From: Chersky-267 sp963744115
Lineage (GTDB): Bacteria > Chloroflexota > Limnocylindria > Limnocylindrales > CSP1-4
Assembly: GCA_963744115.1 (NCBI GenBank)
Contig: CAVUSI010000003.1
Coordinates: 1,426,001-1,490,000 of the forward strand
DNA length: 64,000 nt
Direction of reading: 5' to 3'
The notes below the pieces were generated by a model. That model saw only the letters and a list, made by a program, of their open reading frames with translations. It was not told the origin of the DNA and did not search any database. A program made the position numbers and the translations under genes. Shown piece by piece: positions 8,231 through 16,454 of this stretch. Position 1 is the stretch's first letter; every line of letters begins with the position of its first letter.

Positions 8231-10468
8231 ATGTCGATCGAACCGGCCAGCAGCCCGCCCAAGACGCCCCGCCCAGCGGTGCGTCGGGCCACGGCGCAGG
8301 CCGCGACCAAGCCGGCCCCGCGGAAGAGCTTCGAACCCCTCCGGCGCGACCTGCTCGCCGCGCTCGAGCGGCACTATCCGCAGGCAGACCTCACCCCGGT
8401 CGGTCAGGCGTTCGACCTGGCGATCGAGGCTCACGGCGACCAGCGTCGGGCATCAGGCGAGCCGTACGTCACGCACCCGATCGCCTCGGCCCAGATCCTG
8501 GCCGACCTCGGGATCGACCCGATCGCGGTCGAGGCCGCGCTCCTCCACGACGTCCCGGAGGACACCGAGTACAACCTGTCGGACATCGAGGAGCGCTTCG
8601 GAGCGGAGGTGGCGCATCTCGTCGACGGCGTGACCAAGCTGTCGAAGTTCAGCACCCACACCCACGAGCAGCAGCAGGCCGAGAACATCCGGAAGATGTT
8701 CCTGGCGATGGCCGAGGACATCCGGGTCGTCCTGATCAAGCTCGCCGATCGCCTCCACAACATGCGCACGTTGTCGGCCCTCCCGCTGGACAAGCAGCAG
8801 CGGATCGCCCGTCAGACGATGGAGATCTACGCCCCGCTGGCTGAACGTCTCGGCATCTGGCAGATGAAGTGGGAGCTCGAGGATCTCGCCTTCAAGGCGC
8901 TCGAGCCCGAGCGCTTCCGCGAGCTGGCCAAGCTCCTCGACACCCGGCGCAAGGGCCGCGAGGGCTTCATCGAGTCGGCCATCGCCGAGCTGCATCCGGC
9001 CCTCGAGGCCGCCGGCATCGAGGCCGAGATGGAGGGTCGGCCCAAGCACATCTACAGCATCTACAAGAAGATGCAGCGCAAGGGCGCCGGGTTCGAGGAG
9101 ATCTACGACGTCTACGCCATCCGCTGCCTGGTGGAGGAGGTCAAGGACTGTTACGCCGCGCTCGGCGTGGTCCATTCGATCTGGCGACCGATCCCCGGCC
9201 AGTTCGACGACTACATCGCGGTCCCCAAGAACAACCTCTACCAGAGCCTCCACACCGCGGTCATCGCCAACGAGGGCAAGCCGCTTGAGATCCAGATCCG
9301 GACCCACGCGATGCACCAGGTCTCGGAGGTCGGGATCGCCGCCCATTGGCGCTACAAGGAAGGCAGCCGATCGGACCGCGAATACGACGCCAAGCTCGCC
9401 TGGCTGCGCCAGCTCATGGACTGGCAGCGCGAGGTCTCGGACGCCACGGAGTTCGTCGAGGGCATCAAGCTCGACATCTTCCAGGACCAGGTCTTCGTGT
9501 TCACCCCGCGCGGCGACGTCAAGGACCTGCCGGCCGGGTCGACCCCGCTCGACTTCGCCTACCGGATCCACACCGACGTCGGCCATCGCTGCATCGGGTC
9601 GAAGGTCAACAACCGGCTCGTCCCGCTCGACTATCGGCTGAAGAACGGCGACATCGTCGAGATCGTCACGACCAAGGGCGAGCACGGCCCGTCGCGGGAC
9701 TGGCTGAACGTGGTCCGGACGAGCCACGCCCGCGAGAAGATCCGCGCCTGGTTCAAGCGTCAGGAACGCGACGACAACATCGTCCACGGCCGCGAATCGC
9801 TCGAGCGCGAGCTGCGCCGGCTCGCGCGCAAGTCTATCGGGTCCGTCGGCAACGACAAGATCGCCGAGGTCGGCAAGCAGTACAACTTCGACGCGCTCGA
9901 CGACTTCTACGCGGCGATCGGCTATGGCGCGGTCGGCGCGACCCAGGTCGTGATGCGTCTCGGCGTGGTCGACGACGCAGAGCTGGCGCTGCCGACGGTC
10001 GCGCCGTCGAACGTCCCGGAGCGGACCGGCGGGGTCCGGGTCAAGGGCGTCGGCGACCTGCTCGTCCGGTTCGCCAAGTGCTGCCATCCGATCCCGGGGG
10101 ACCCCATCCAGGGGTTCATCACCCGCGGCAAGGGCGTGACCGTCCACCTCCGGTCGTGCCCGACCGTGATGAACGAGCGCGAGGTCAGCCGCCTCATCGA
10201 GGTCGAGTGGGAGGCGGCGCCGGCCCAGACGTATCCGATCGCCATCCGGGTGGAGGCGTTCGACCGGACGGGCCTGCTGTCGGACATCACCCAGGTCGTG
10301 GCCGAGGCCAAGGTCAATATCCTGGCCGCCTCGGTCAACGTGATGCAGGACCACATGGCGGTCGTCATCGCGACGCTCCAGGTCGCCTCGGTCAGCCAGC
10401 TCGCCCGGGTCATGGGCCGCATCGAGCAGCTCAAGGACGTCATCTCGGTCCAGCGCGACCTCGGCTGA
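8231..10468 (+). CDS. Bifunctional (p)ppGpp synthetase/hydrolase, Rel/SpoT family
   Basis: A 745-residue long RSH protein controlling the stringent response. Domains in order: an HD hydrolase with H106-D107 in LLHDVPEDT; the synthetase with GRPKHIYSIYKKM, a GQFDDYIAVPKNNLYQSLHT active-site loop and YDVYAIRCL; TGS (about 415-480, DIFQDQVFVFTPRGDVKDLP); a Cys-containing segment with AKCCHPIPGDPI; and a C-terminal ACT/RRM domain (about 670-745). Both hydrolase (HD, ED) and synthetase (EFDD-like QFDD) residues look intact, so it should make and degrade (p)ppGpp. The N-terminal 35 residues are a basic, Pro/Ala-rich extension. It appears to be a monocistronic or first gene with its own box at 8218. 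Confidence 0.93.
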   Translation: MSIEPASSPPKTPRPAVRRATAQAATKPAPRKSFEPLRRDLLAALERHYPQADLTPVGQAFDLAIEAHGDQRRASGEPYVTHPIASAQILADLGIDPIAVEAALLHDVPEDTEYNLSDIEERFGAEVAHLVDGVTKLSKFSTHTHEQQQAENIRKMFLAMAEDIRVVLIKLADRLHNMRTLSALPLDKQQRIARQTMEIYAPLAERLGIWQMKWELEDLAFKALEPERFRELAKLLDTRRKGREGFIESAIAELHPALEAAGIEAEMEGRPKHIYSIYKKMQRKGAGFEEIYDVYAIRCLVEEVKDCYAALGVVHSIWRPIPGQFDDYIAVPKNNLYQSLHTAVIANEGKPLEIQIRTHAMHQVSEVGIAAHWRYKEGSRSDREYDAKLAWLRQLMDWQREVSDATEFVEGIKLDIFQDQVFVFTPRGDVKDLPAGSTPLDFAYRIHTDVGHRCIGSKVNNRLVPLDYRLKNGDIVEIVTTKGEHGPSRDWLNVVRTSHAREKIRAWFKRQERDDNIVHGRESLERELRRLARKSIGSVGNDKIAEVGKQYNFDALDDFYAAIGYGAVGATQVVMRLGVVDDAELALPTVAPSNVPERTGGVRVKGVGDLLVRFAKCCHPIPGDPIQGFITRGKGVTVHLRSCPTVMNEREVSRLIEVEWEAAPAQTYPIAIRVEAFDRTGLLSDITQVVAEAKVNILAASVNVMQDHMAVVIATLQVASVSQLARVMGRIEQLKDVISVQRDLG

Positions 10469-10491
10469 GCACGACCGGACCGCGTCCCGAC

Positions 10492-10950
10492 ATGCTGCAC
10501 GCCTTCCGCCTGCCAGAACCGGGCAGCCCCGAGATCACCGTCGATCAGAGCCAGCTCGCGGGGCTGCGGGTGTCGGTCGGCGGCGAGCGCCTGCCGCGGC
10601 TCCGGGAGCGCGGCCGGCCGGCCTGGCGGATCCCGATGGCGGACGGCACGACTCGCCGGGTCGCCTTCGCCGGCCAGATGACCGGCCTCCATGCGATCGT
10701 CGAGGACGGATCGACGATCCAGCTCGAACGCCGGCTGACGATCTGGGAACTGATCCTCGCCGTGCTTCCGTTCGGCCTCCTCGGGCTGACGGGCATCGCC
10801 GGCGGTCTCCTCGGCCTGGTCGCCGTCCTGGCCAACCTCCGGATCCTGCGGATGCCCTGGCCGCTCGCGGCCCGGGTGGCGGCCGCGCTGGGGACGTTCG
10901 TCGTCGCCCTCGTCGTCTCCTACGTCATCGCCCGGGCACTGTTCGCCTAG
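10492..10950 (+). CDS. Hypothetical two-helix membrane protein
   Basis: A 152-residue protein of unknown function. Residues about 1-80 form a soluble beta-rich stretch (SPEITVDQSQLAGLRVSVGG). Two hydrophobic helices follow (ELILAVLPFGLLGLTGIAGGLLG and ARVAAALGTFVVALVVSYVIA). It starts 23 nt after the rel/spoT stop and has no obvious promoter box, so it is probably co-transcribed with it. The last codons contain the TAGACT box that appears to drive hisS. The ATG at 10492 fits the start of the conserved-looking soluble segment. No family is recognised. Confidence 0.6.
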   Translation: MLHAFRLPEPGSPEITVDQSQLAGLRVSVGGERLPRLRERGRPAWRIPMADGTTRRVAFAGQMTGLHAIVEDGSTIQLERRLTIWELILAVLPFGLLGLTGIAGGLLGLVAVLANLRILRMPWPLAARVAAALGTFVVALVVSYVIARALFA

Positions 10951-10953
10951 ACT
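10948..10953 (+). promoter_or_regulatory. Putative -10 box (TAGACT), leaderless start for hisS
   Basis: TAGACT ends exactly 7 nt before the hisS ATG at 10961 and overlaps the stop codon of the preceding gene. The short spacing leaves no room for a ribosome binding site or a T-box leader. Confidence 0.6.
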
Positions 10954-10960
10954 TCCGGCC

Positions 10961-12268
10961 ATGCCCGCCTACCGCGCCCCGCGAGGCACCCGGGACCTGT
11001 TGCCCGACGAGCGCCTCGCCTGGGTCCGTCTCGAACGTCTGGCGGCCGAGATCGCCGGGCGCTACGGCTACCGCTCGATCGAGACCCCGATGTTCGAACA
11101 GAGCGCGGTCTACGAGCGCGGCCTGGGCGAGGCGACGGACGCCGTCGAGAAGGAGCTCTTCCGACTCGCCCCGCGGACCGAGGACGGCGAGGTGTGGGCG
11201 CTCCGCCCCGAACCGACGGCGGGGATCGTCCGGGCCTACATCCAGCACGGGATGCAGACCTGGCCGCAGCCGGTCAAGGTGACGATGACGGGCCCGATGT
11301 TCCGCTATGACCGGCCACAGGCCGGACGCTTCCGGCAGTTCTGGCAGTTCGACGTCGAGGCCATCGGCGATCCAGGACCGGCGGTCGACGCGGAGATCGT
11401 CGAGCTCGGCCTGCGGTTCTATCGCGAAGCGGGGCTGCCCGACGTCGAGGTCCGCTTGAACTCGATCGGCGACCCGGCCTGCCGGCCGGCCTATCTCGAG
11501 GACCTCGTCGCCTACTACCGCGACCATCTCGAGGCGCTGCCCGTCTTCGAGCGCGGGCGGCTCGACCGGAACCCGCTCCGCCTGCTCGATTCGAAGGATC
11601 CGGCGATGGTCGAGCTCAACGCCGCCGCGCCCCGGATCGTCGACCGGCTGTGCGACGCCTGCGCCGACCACTTCGCCGGTGTCCTCGGGCACCTGGAGGC
11701 GCTCGGCATCGCCTACCGGCTCGAGCCCGGCCTCGTCCGCGGGCTCGACTACTACACCCGGACGGCGATGGAGTTCTACCGGCCGGGTGCGGACGGTCAG
11801 CAGTCGGCGCTGGGCGGTGGTGGGCGCTACGACGGCCTCGTCGAGCTGCTCGGCGGCCGGCCGACGCCGGGGATCGGCTTCGGTCTCGGGCTGGATCGGG
11901 TGATGCTCGAGCTCCAGGGCCTGGGCGCGTCGGAGGCGCGTACGGCTGGGCCGCTGGCGGTCGTCGTGGGCGTCGACCCGGACGCGACCGTCGAGCGCCT
12001 GGCCCTTGCCACCAAGCTCCGGGCCGCCGGCCTCCGGGCGAGGGCCGAGCTCGGTCGGCGCAAGCTGGGCCGGCAGCTCGAGGCGGCGTCCAAGGAGGGC
12101 GCTCACTTCGCGGTCATCCTGGGGGGCGACGGGGTCGACGGATCGTCTGAGGGGCGCGAGGGTCACGTCGAGCTGCGCGACCTCCAGGCGGGGACGCAGC
12201 GGTCGGTGGCGTCGGCGGACCTCGTCCGCGAGCTCACCCGGGCGGACGAGACCCACCAGCACGGGTAA
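10961..12268 (+). CDS. hisS: Histidyl-tRNA synthetase
   Basis: Class II aminoacyl-tRNA synthetase charging tRNA-His. It has 435 residues, normal for the family. Visible motifs are the N-terminal RAPRGTRDLLP, motif 2 with MFRYDRPQAGRFRQFWQFD, the histidine-binding GLDYYTRTAMEF, ALGGGGRYDGL, and motif 3 in TPGIGFGLGLDRVML. A C-terminal anticodon-binding domain (about 330-430) ends with ADLVRELTRAD. The start is set by the TAGACT box 7 nt upstream. A convergent minus-strand VOC gene ends 6 nt after its stop. Confidence 0.95.
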   Translation: MPAYRAPRGTRDLLPDERLAWVRLERLAAEIAGRYGYRSIETPMFEQSAVYERGLGEATDAVEKELFRLAPRTEDGEVWALRPEPTAGIVRAYIQHGMQTWPQPVKVTMTGPMFRYDRPQAGRFRQFWQFDVEAIGDPGPAVDAEIVELGLRFYREAGLPDVEVRLNSIGDPACRPAYLEDLVAYYRDHLEALPVFERGRLDRNPLRLLDSKDPAMVELNAAAPRIVDRLCDACADHFAGVLGHLEALGIAYRLEPGLVRGLDYYTRTAMEFYRPGADGQQSALGGGGRYDGLVELLGGRPTPGIGFGLGLDRVMLELQGLGASEARTAGPLAVVVGVDPDATVERLALATKLRAAGLRARAELGRRKLGRQLEAASKEGAHFAVILGGDGVDGSSEGREGHVELRDLQAGTQRSVASADLVRELTRADETHQHG

Positions 12269-12274
12269 GACCGA

Positions 12275-12697
12275 TCAGACGTCGGGATCGGCGAACTCGA
12301 TGATCGCGATCAGGTTGCCCTCGCTGTCCTTGAACCAGGCCGCTCGGTTCGGACCGACCGGAGCGATCCCGCCGACGGTCTTGAAGCCGGGGAGGTCGTA
12401 CTCCTCGAACACGACCCCGCGTCCCCGGGCGTCGGCCACCTCGCCTTCGAGGTCGTCGGTGGTGAACGCCATCTGGGTGTGCGTCCCGGCCGACAGGGCG
12501 GATCCCTTCGAGGCGGCGAACAGGGTACCTTCGCCTGCCCGGTACAGGACCGCCGTGGGTTGGACGGAGTAGGGCGTGAAGCCGAGGGTGTCCTCGTAGA
12601 AGGCCCGCGCCCGATCGAGATCGGCGACGGGCAGGGTGACGTGAACGCGTCGCTCAGCGAGCAATCGGGGGCCTCCAGGGTTGTCGATCCGACTCAC
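12275..12697 (-). CDS. VOC (glyoxalase/bleomycin resistance) family protein
   Basis: A 140-residue vicinal-oxygen-chelate fold protein made of two beta-alpha-beta-beta-beta modules. Module one begins VHVTLPVADLDRARAFYEDTLGF; module two holds HTQMAFTTDDLEGEVADARGRG and ends AAWFKDSEGNLIAIIEF, the usual metal-ligand region (Glu in the last strand, His in strand one). The family includes glyoxalase I, dioxygenases and fosfomycin or bleomycin resistance proteins; the substrate is unknown. It starts with GTG and lies back to back with aspS, sharing a short intergenic region of about 50 nt. Confidence 0.8.
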   Translation of the reverse strand: MSRIDNPGGPRLLAERRVHVTLPVADLDRARAFYEDTLGFTPYSVQPTAVLYRAGEGTLFAASKGSALSAGTHTQMAFTTDDLEGEVADARGRGVVFEEYDLPGFKTVGGIAPVGPNRAAWFKDSEGNLIAIIEFADPDV

Positions 12698-12734
12698 GAC
12701 ATCGACACCCCGCCGGGCGGTGGGGGTCGTCGTC

Positions 12735-12740
12735 TACGAT
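12735..12740 (+). promoter_or_regulatory. Putative -10 box (TACGAT) for aspS
   Basis: TACGAT lies 9 nt before the aspS ATG at 12750. The same word with the same 9-nt spacing precedes the cysteine desulfurase start at 20369. This supports a short or leaderless transcript. Confidence 0.5.
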
Positions 12741-12749
12741 ACGCCCGCC

Positions 12750-14642
12750 ATGAACGACCATCTCGCGCCGCCTTCACTCGCCACGCCGTACCGATCCCAC
12801 ACGTGCGGGCAGCTCCGCCCGGTGGACGTCGGGGACGCCGCCCGCCTGGCGGGCTGGGTCCACCGCCGGCGTGACCACGGCCAGTTGATCTTCCTGGACC
12901 TGCGCGACCGGCACGGGCTGACCCAGGTCGTCATCGATGCCACCGACTCCCCGGCCGCGCACGAGACGGCCAGCCGGGTCCGGAGCGAGTTCGTGGTCAT
13001 GGTCGAAGGCACGGTCGAGCGGCGCATGGCGGGCAAGGAGAACCCTGAGCTCAGCACCGGCGACATCGAGCTCCGGGCATCCTCATTCGAGATCCTGAGC
13101 GAGTCCAAGACGCCGCCGTTCTACATCAACGACCCGGACGCCACGGTCGACGAGGCGCTCCGGCTGAAGTACCGCTACCTCGACATCCGCCGCGAGCCGA
13201 TGCAGCGCCGGCTGCTCCTCCGCTCGCGACTCGTCCACAAGATCCGCGAGGTCCATCACGCCCACGGCTTCGTCGAGGTGGAGACCCCCGACCTCATCAA
13301 GTCGACCCCCGAGGGCGCCCGCGACTTCATCGTCCCGAGCCGGCTCCAGCCGGGCGCCGTGTACGCCCTGCCGCAGAGCCCGCAGCAGCTCAAGCAGCTG
13401 CTGATGGTGGCCGGCATCGACCGCTACTTCCAGATCGCTCGGTGCTTCCGCGACGAGGACCTCCGCGGCGACCGCCAACCCGAATTCACCCAGCTCGACC
13501 TGGAGATGAGCTTCGTCGACGAGGACACGGTCACCGGGTTCGTCGAGACGATGGCGATCGAGGTCTCACGGGCGGTCGTGCCCGAGCGCCCGCTCCAGAC
13601 CGTGCCGTTCCCAAGGTTCACCTACGACGAGGTCATCGAGCGCTACGGATCCGACAAGCCCGACCTGCGGTTCGGGATGGAGCTGGTCGATCTCGCGCCG
13701 GCACTGGTCGACGGTGCCGGGGCGCCGACCTCGGGGTTTCGCGTGTTCGACGAGGCCATCGCGGGCCAGGGTCGGGTGAAGGCGATCGTCGCACCGGGGA
13801 TGGGCGGGGCGACCCGCTCCCAGGTGGACGAGCTGACCGAGCTCGCCCGACGCTACGGCGCCCGCGGCCTTGCCTGGATCGCCATCGGAGCTGACGGGGC
13901 CGTCCGATCGCCCATCGCCAAGTTCCTCGGCGACGAGCGGATCGCCGCGCTGGTCGACCGGGCGGCGGCCGGGGCGGATGACCTCATCCTCGTCGTCGCC
14001 GATGCCGCCGCCGTCACGGCCGACGTCCTCGGTCGGCTCCGCGCCGAGCTGGGCGGACGGCTGGGCCTCGCGGATCCGTCGGTCCTCGCCTACGCCTGGG
14101 TCCATCGGTTCCCGATGTATCAGTGGGACGCCGAGAACGCCCGCTGGGACGCCACCCACAACCCGTTCAGCGGCGTCGTGCCCGAGGACCTCGAGCTGCT
14201 CACGACCACCAGCGGGGACCTGTCGAAGGCCGACCCGGGCGACCCGGCCGGTCGCGCCCGGGCCCTCCAGTACGACCTCGTCCTCAACGGCTGGGAGCTG
14301 GCGGGCGGGAGCATCCGGATCCACCGACGCGATCTGCTCGAGCGGAGCTTCGCGCTTCAGGGCCAGACGCTCGACGGGATGCGGGCGAAGTTCGGGGCCG
14401 TCCTCGACGCCTTCGAGTACGGCGCACCGCCGCACGGCGGGATCGCCGCGGGGATCGACCGCTGGGCGGCCCTGCTGACCGATCAGACGACGATCCGCGA
14501 GGTGATGGCCTTCCCCAAGACGCAGTCCGGCGCGGACCTGATGCTCGACGCTCCGTCGCCACCGGATCCCGGCCAGTACGCCGAGCTGGGTCTGCGCTAC
14601 GTGGGCCTGTCCGAGCGCGAGGTCGGTCCCGGATCGCGATGA
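12750..14642 (+). CDS. aspS: Aspartyl-tRNA synthetase
   Basis: Class IIb aminoacyl-tRNA synthetase of bacterial type, 630 residues. An N-terminal OB-fold anticodon domain (GWVHRRRDHGQLIFLDLRDR) is followed by the catalytic core with ESKTPPFYI, RYLDIRREPMQRRL, motif 2 RCFRDEDLRGDRQPEFTQ, the GAD insertion domain (about 290-420) typical of bacterial AspRS, and motif 3 as GIAAGIDRWAALL near residue 566. The ATG at 12750 is chosen over upstream starts because the family N-terminus begins shortly after it and the TACGAT box sits just before it. Whether it also charges tRNA-Asn cannot be decided here. The next gene overlaps its stop (ATGA). Confidence 0.95.
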   Translation: MNDHLAPPSLATPYRSHTCGQLRPVDVGDAARLAGWVHRRRDHGQLIFLDLRDRHGLTQVVIDATDSPAAHETASRVRSEFVVMVEGTVERRMAGKENPELSTGDIELRASSFEILSESKTPPFYINDPDATVDEALRLKYRYLDIRREPMQRRLLLRSRLVHKIREVHHAHGFVEVETPDLIKSTPEGARDFIVPSRLQPGAVYALPQSPQQLKQLLMVAGIDRYFQIARCFRDEDLRGDRQPEFTQLDLEMSFVDEDTVTGFVETMAIEVSRAVVPERPLQTVPFPRFTYDEVIERYGSDKPDLRFGMELVDLAPALVDGAGAPTSGFRVFDEAIAGQGRVKAIVAPGMGGATRSQVDELTELARRYGARGLAWIAIGADGAVRSPIAKFLGDERIAALVDRAAAGADDLILVVADAAAVTADVLGRLRAELGGRLGLADPSVLAYAWVHRFPMYQWDAENARWDATHNPFSGVVPEDLELLTTTSGDLSKADPGDPAGRARALQYDLVLNGWELAGGSIRIHRRDLLERSFALQGQTLDGMRAKFGAVLDAFEYGAPPHGGIAAGIDRWAALLTDQTTIREVMAFPKTQSGADLMLDAPSPPDPGQYAELGLRYVGLSEREVGPGSR

Positions 14643-15520
14643 CCGATCCGCACGGGGCCGGCGACCCGCCGATGTCCTACGCCGAGAAGTACCGCGGGAC
14701 GGAGTTCGGACGTCCGGAACCGCCCCCGCCGCCGCCCCCGCGCTCCCGCGGCCCGTTGATGGCGGCGGTCGTCGCCGTCGTGGCGATCGGGGCGGCCGCG
14801 ATCGGCATCGGCGCGCTGGCCCTGTCACCCAGCGTCCCGGTCGCGAACCTCGGGAGCCTTCCGAGTACGGGCGCGGGCGCCGTCGATGAGCCGACCGCGG
14901 CGCCGACCCCGTCGCCGACCCCGGACCCGGGCAAGGCGGTCCTGGCCAAGGTCTGGGCCGTCGTCAACGCCCCGGACCTGAGCTATCACATGACGGCCCA
15001 CGGCACCTCCAAGTTCGATCGCCGGAAGAAGGTGGCCGTCACCGAGTCGGTCGACGTCGTCGGGGACGAGTTCTCGGGCACGTACAAGATCCCGGCGGGG
15101 ACGGCCCGGGTCGCCCGCAAGGACGGGGTCTTCTGGGCGAAGGGCAAGGGTCCCCGCTTCGGGTTCCAGATCAGCACCCGCGGGCTCCGGCTGACGCCGT
15201 TCCTGTGCATCCAGATGCCGGCCTGGCTGGACTACGTCAAGCCAGTCACGGTCGACGGCCGGCATCTCCACCTGCTTCGTTCCAACCGGTTCTACCGGCC
15301 CGACATCCCGCGGATGGGCCTGCTCGTGCGGTTCCCCTACGAGCCCGATCGGATGACCCTTGACCTCTACGTCACCGACGCCGGCGTGCCGGTCTCGGCG
15401 ACCTTCGTGGTGGACCTCACCGGGACGGATTCCGCGGGCAGGCACACGTTCCACGATCGCGTCGACTACACGTTCTCGAAGGTCGGCGGGAAGTTCAGGA
15501 TCGTCGTCCCGAAGCGCTGA
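14639..15520 (+). CDS. Hypothetical membrane-anchored extracytoplasmic protein
   Basis: A 293-residue protein of unknown function. A Pro-rich cytoplasmic N-terminus (PEPPPPPPPRSRG) is followed by one transmembrane helix (about residues 42-64), a Thr/Pro linker (TAAPTPSPTPDPG) and a beta-rich extracytoplasmic domain of about 190 residues with strands such as LSYHMTAHGTSKF and DEFSGTYKIPAGTARVARKDG. The domain layout resembles LppX/LprG-type lipid carriers, but no lipobox is present and the similarity is weak. The ATG overlaps the aspS stop, so it is co-expressed with aspS. Confidence 0.6.
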   Translation: MTDPHGAGDPPMSYAEKYRGTEFGRPEPPPPPPPRSRGPLMAAVVAVVAIGAAAIGIGALALSPSVPVANLGSLPSTGAGAVDEPTAAPTPSPTPDPGKAVLAKVWAVVNAPDLSYHMTAHGTSKFDRRKKVAVTESVDVVGDEFSGTYKIPAGTARVARKDGVFWAKGKGPRFGFQISTRGLRLTPFLCIQMPAWLDYVKPVTVDGRHLHLLRSNRFYRPDIPRMGLLVRFPYEPDRMTLDLYVTDAGVPVSATFVVDLTGTDSAGRHTFHDRVDYTFSKVGGKFRIVVPKR

Positions 15521-15526
15521 CGGGTC

Positions 15527-16201
15527 TCACGCCTCCGCGGCGGGGTCGGGCTCCGGGAGACCGGCCGCGGCCGCGACGTCGGCGCCCCACTCGCGGCCGG
15601 ACCCGGCGGGCGGATCGGGTGGGCCCTCGTAGGCGGGCAGGTCGACGAACGGTATGTCGACGCCGTGGACCACGCCGGGGTCCCCGAGCTCGACGAGTCG
15701 GGAGGGGATCGCGGCCGCCAGGTCGGCGACGACATCCGGCGGCATCCGATCCGGGCCGATGTCGCGCAGCGCGTCGAGGTGGCGGATCGGGAGCAGGACC
15801 GGCCATCCGGCCTCGCCGTGCCACGTCGGCCGGAGGAGGGTGGCGGGATCCGTCCCGTGCGCCTCGATCAACGACGTGATCGTCTCGGGCCCGACCCAGG
15901 TCATCCGCCCGGGCCAGAGGAGGGCCGCCGACGTCTCGCCGACCTCGGACTCGGCGAGCTCGACGCCACGGACCATCTGCCCGGCGGGGCCGGCGGCGTC
16001 GGGAGCAGGCGAGCCCCACGATGCCTCGGTGCCGGCAAGGGCCGCCGCGACCCCACCATCCGGGTCGGGTGATACGACCACGATCGGAAGCGCCCCGCCG
16101 GACCAGGCGAGATCCGTAAGCCGGCGCACCCTGGGCTGGCCGAGCGTGTCGGCCAGGGAACCTTCGGCGGTTGCGGACAGGATCACGGCGGCGACGGTCA
16201 T
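15527..16201 (-). CDS. MobA-like NTP-transferase domain protein (degenerate motif)
   Basis: A 224-residue Rossmann-type protein that resembles molybdenum cofactor guanylyl/cytidylyltransferases. Support comes from the N-terminal AAVILSA start, WPGRMTWVGPETITSLIEAH, the WHGEAGWPVLLPIRHLDAL stretch, and the C-terminal GDPGVVHGVDIP phrase. The nucleotide-binding signature LAAGxSxRMGxxK is replaced by ILSATAEGSLADTLGQPRV, so the Arg and Lys that bind the triphosphate are gone. It may therefore be a non-canonical or inactive member. The ATG is fixed by a TAGATT box 6 nt upstream. It converges on the preceding gene with a 6-nt gap. Confidence 0.6.
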   Translation of the reverse strand: MTVAAVILSATAEGSLADTLGQPRVRRLTDLAWSGGALPIVVVSPDPDGGVAAALAGTEASWGSPAPDAAGPAGQMVRGVELAESEVGETSAALLWPGRMTWVGPETITSLIEAHGTDPATLLRPTWHGEAGWPVLLPIRHLDALRDIGPDRMPPDVVADLAAAIPSRLVELGDPGVVHGVDIPFVDLPAYEGPPDPPAGSGREWGADVAAAAGLPEPDPAAEA

Positions 16202-16207
16202 GGGCTG

Positions 16208-16213
16208 AATCTA
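16208..16213 (-). promoter_or_regulatory. Putative -10 box (TAGATT) for the MobA-like gene
   Basis: Read on the minus strand, TAGATT ends 6 nt before the ATG at 16201. It shows that the short-spacing arrangement occurs on both strands. Confidence 0.55.
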
Positions 16214-16238
16214 CCAGTCGACATCACCCGCGTAGGTC

Positions 16239-16443
16239 TTGACCGGATGGCCTCCCGGCCGATACGTTGACGGCTACCGACGGAGACTCCTGCGCCGGGA
16301 CGGCTGGGACCGCGCCGAACCAAGATCGGCGGAGGAGGGAGGGCAGGCTCAGCGTCGCCTCGACTCGCGGTCCGATCACGGACCGGCCGGTCGAACCCAG
16401 GCTTCATCGACGTGTTCCACGTTCATCCCCGGTGACCAAGGAG
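16239..16443 (+). promoter_or_regulatory. Promoter and leader of the sedolisin gene
   Basis: TTGACC (16239-16244) lies 18 nt before TACGTT (16263-16268), a good two-box promoter. The transcript would carry a leader of roughly 180 nt ending in AAGGAG (16438-16443), 11 nt before the ATG at 16455. The leader was searched for riboswitch-like structure by eye and none was recognised. It contrasts with the leaderless genes around it. Confidence 0.45.
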
Positions 16444-16454
16444 ACGCACTTCAC

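Noticed and set aside
8165..12750. T-box or histidine-type leaders upstream of hisS and aspS
   Set aside because: The promoter boxes lie only 7-9 nt before the start codons, leaving no transcribed leader.
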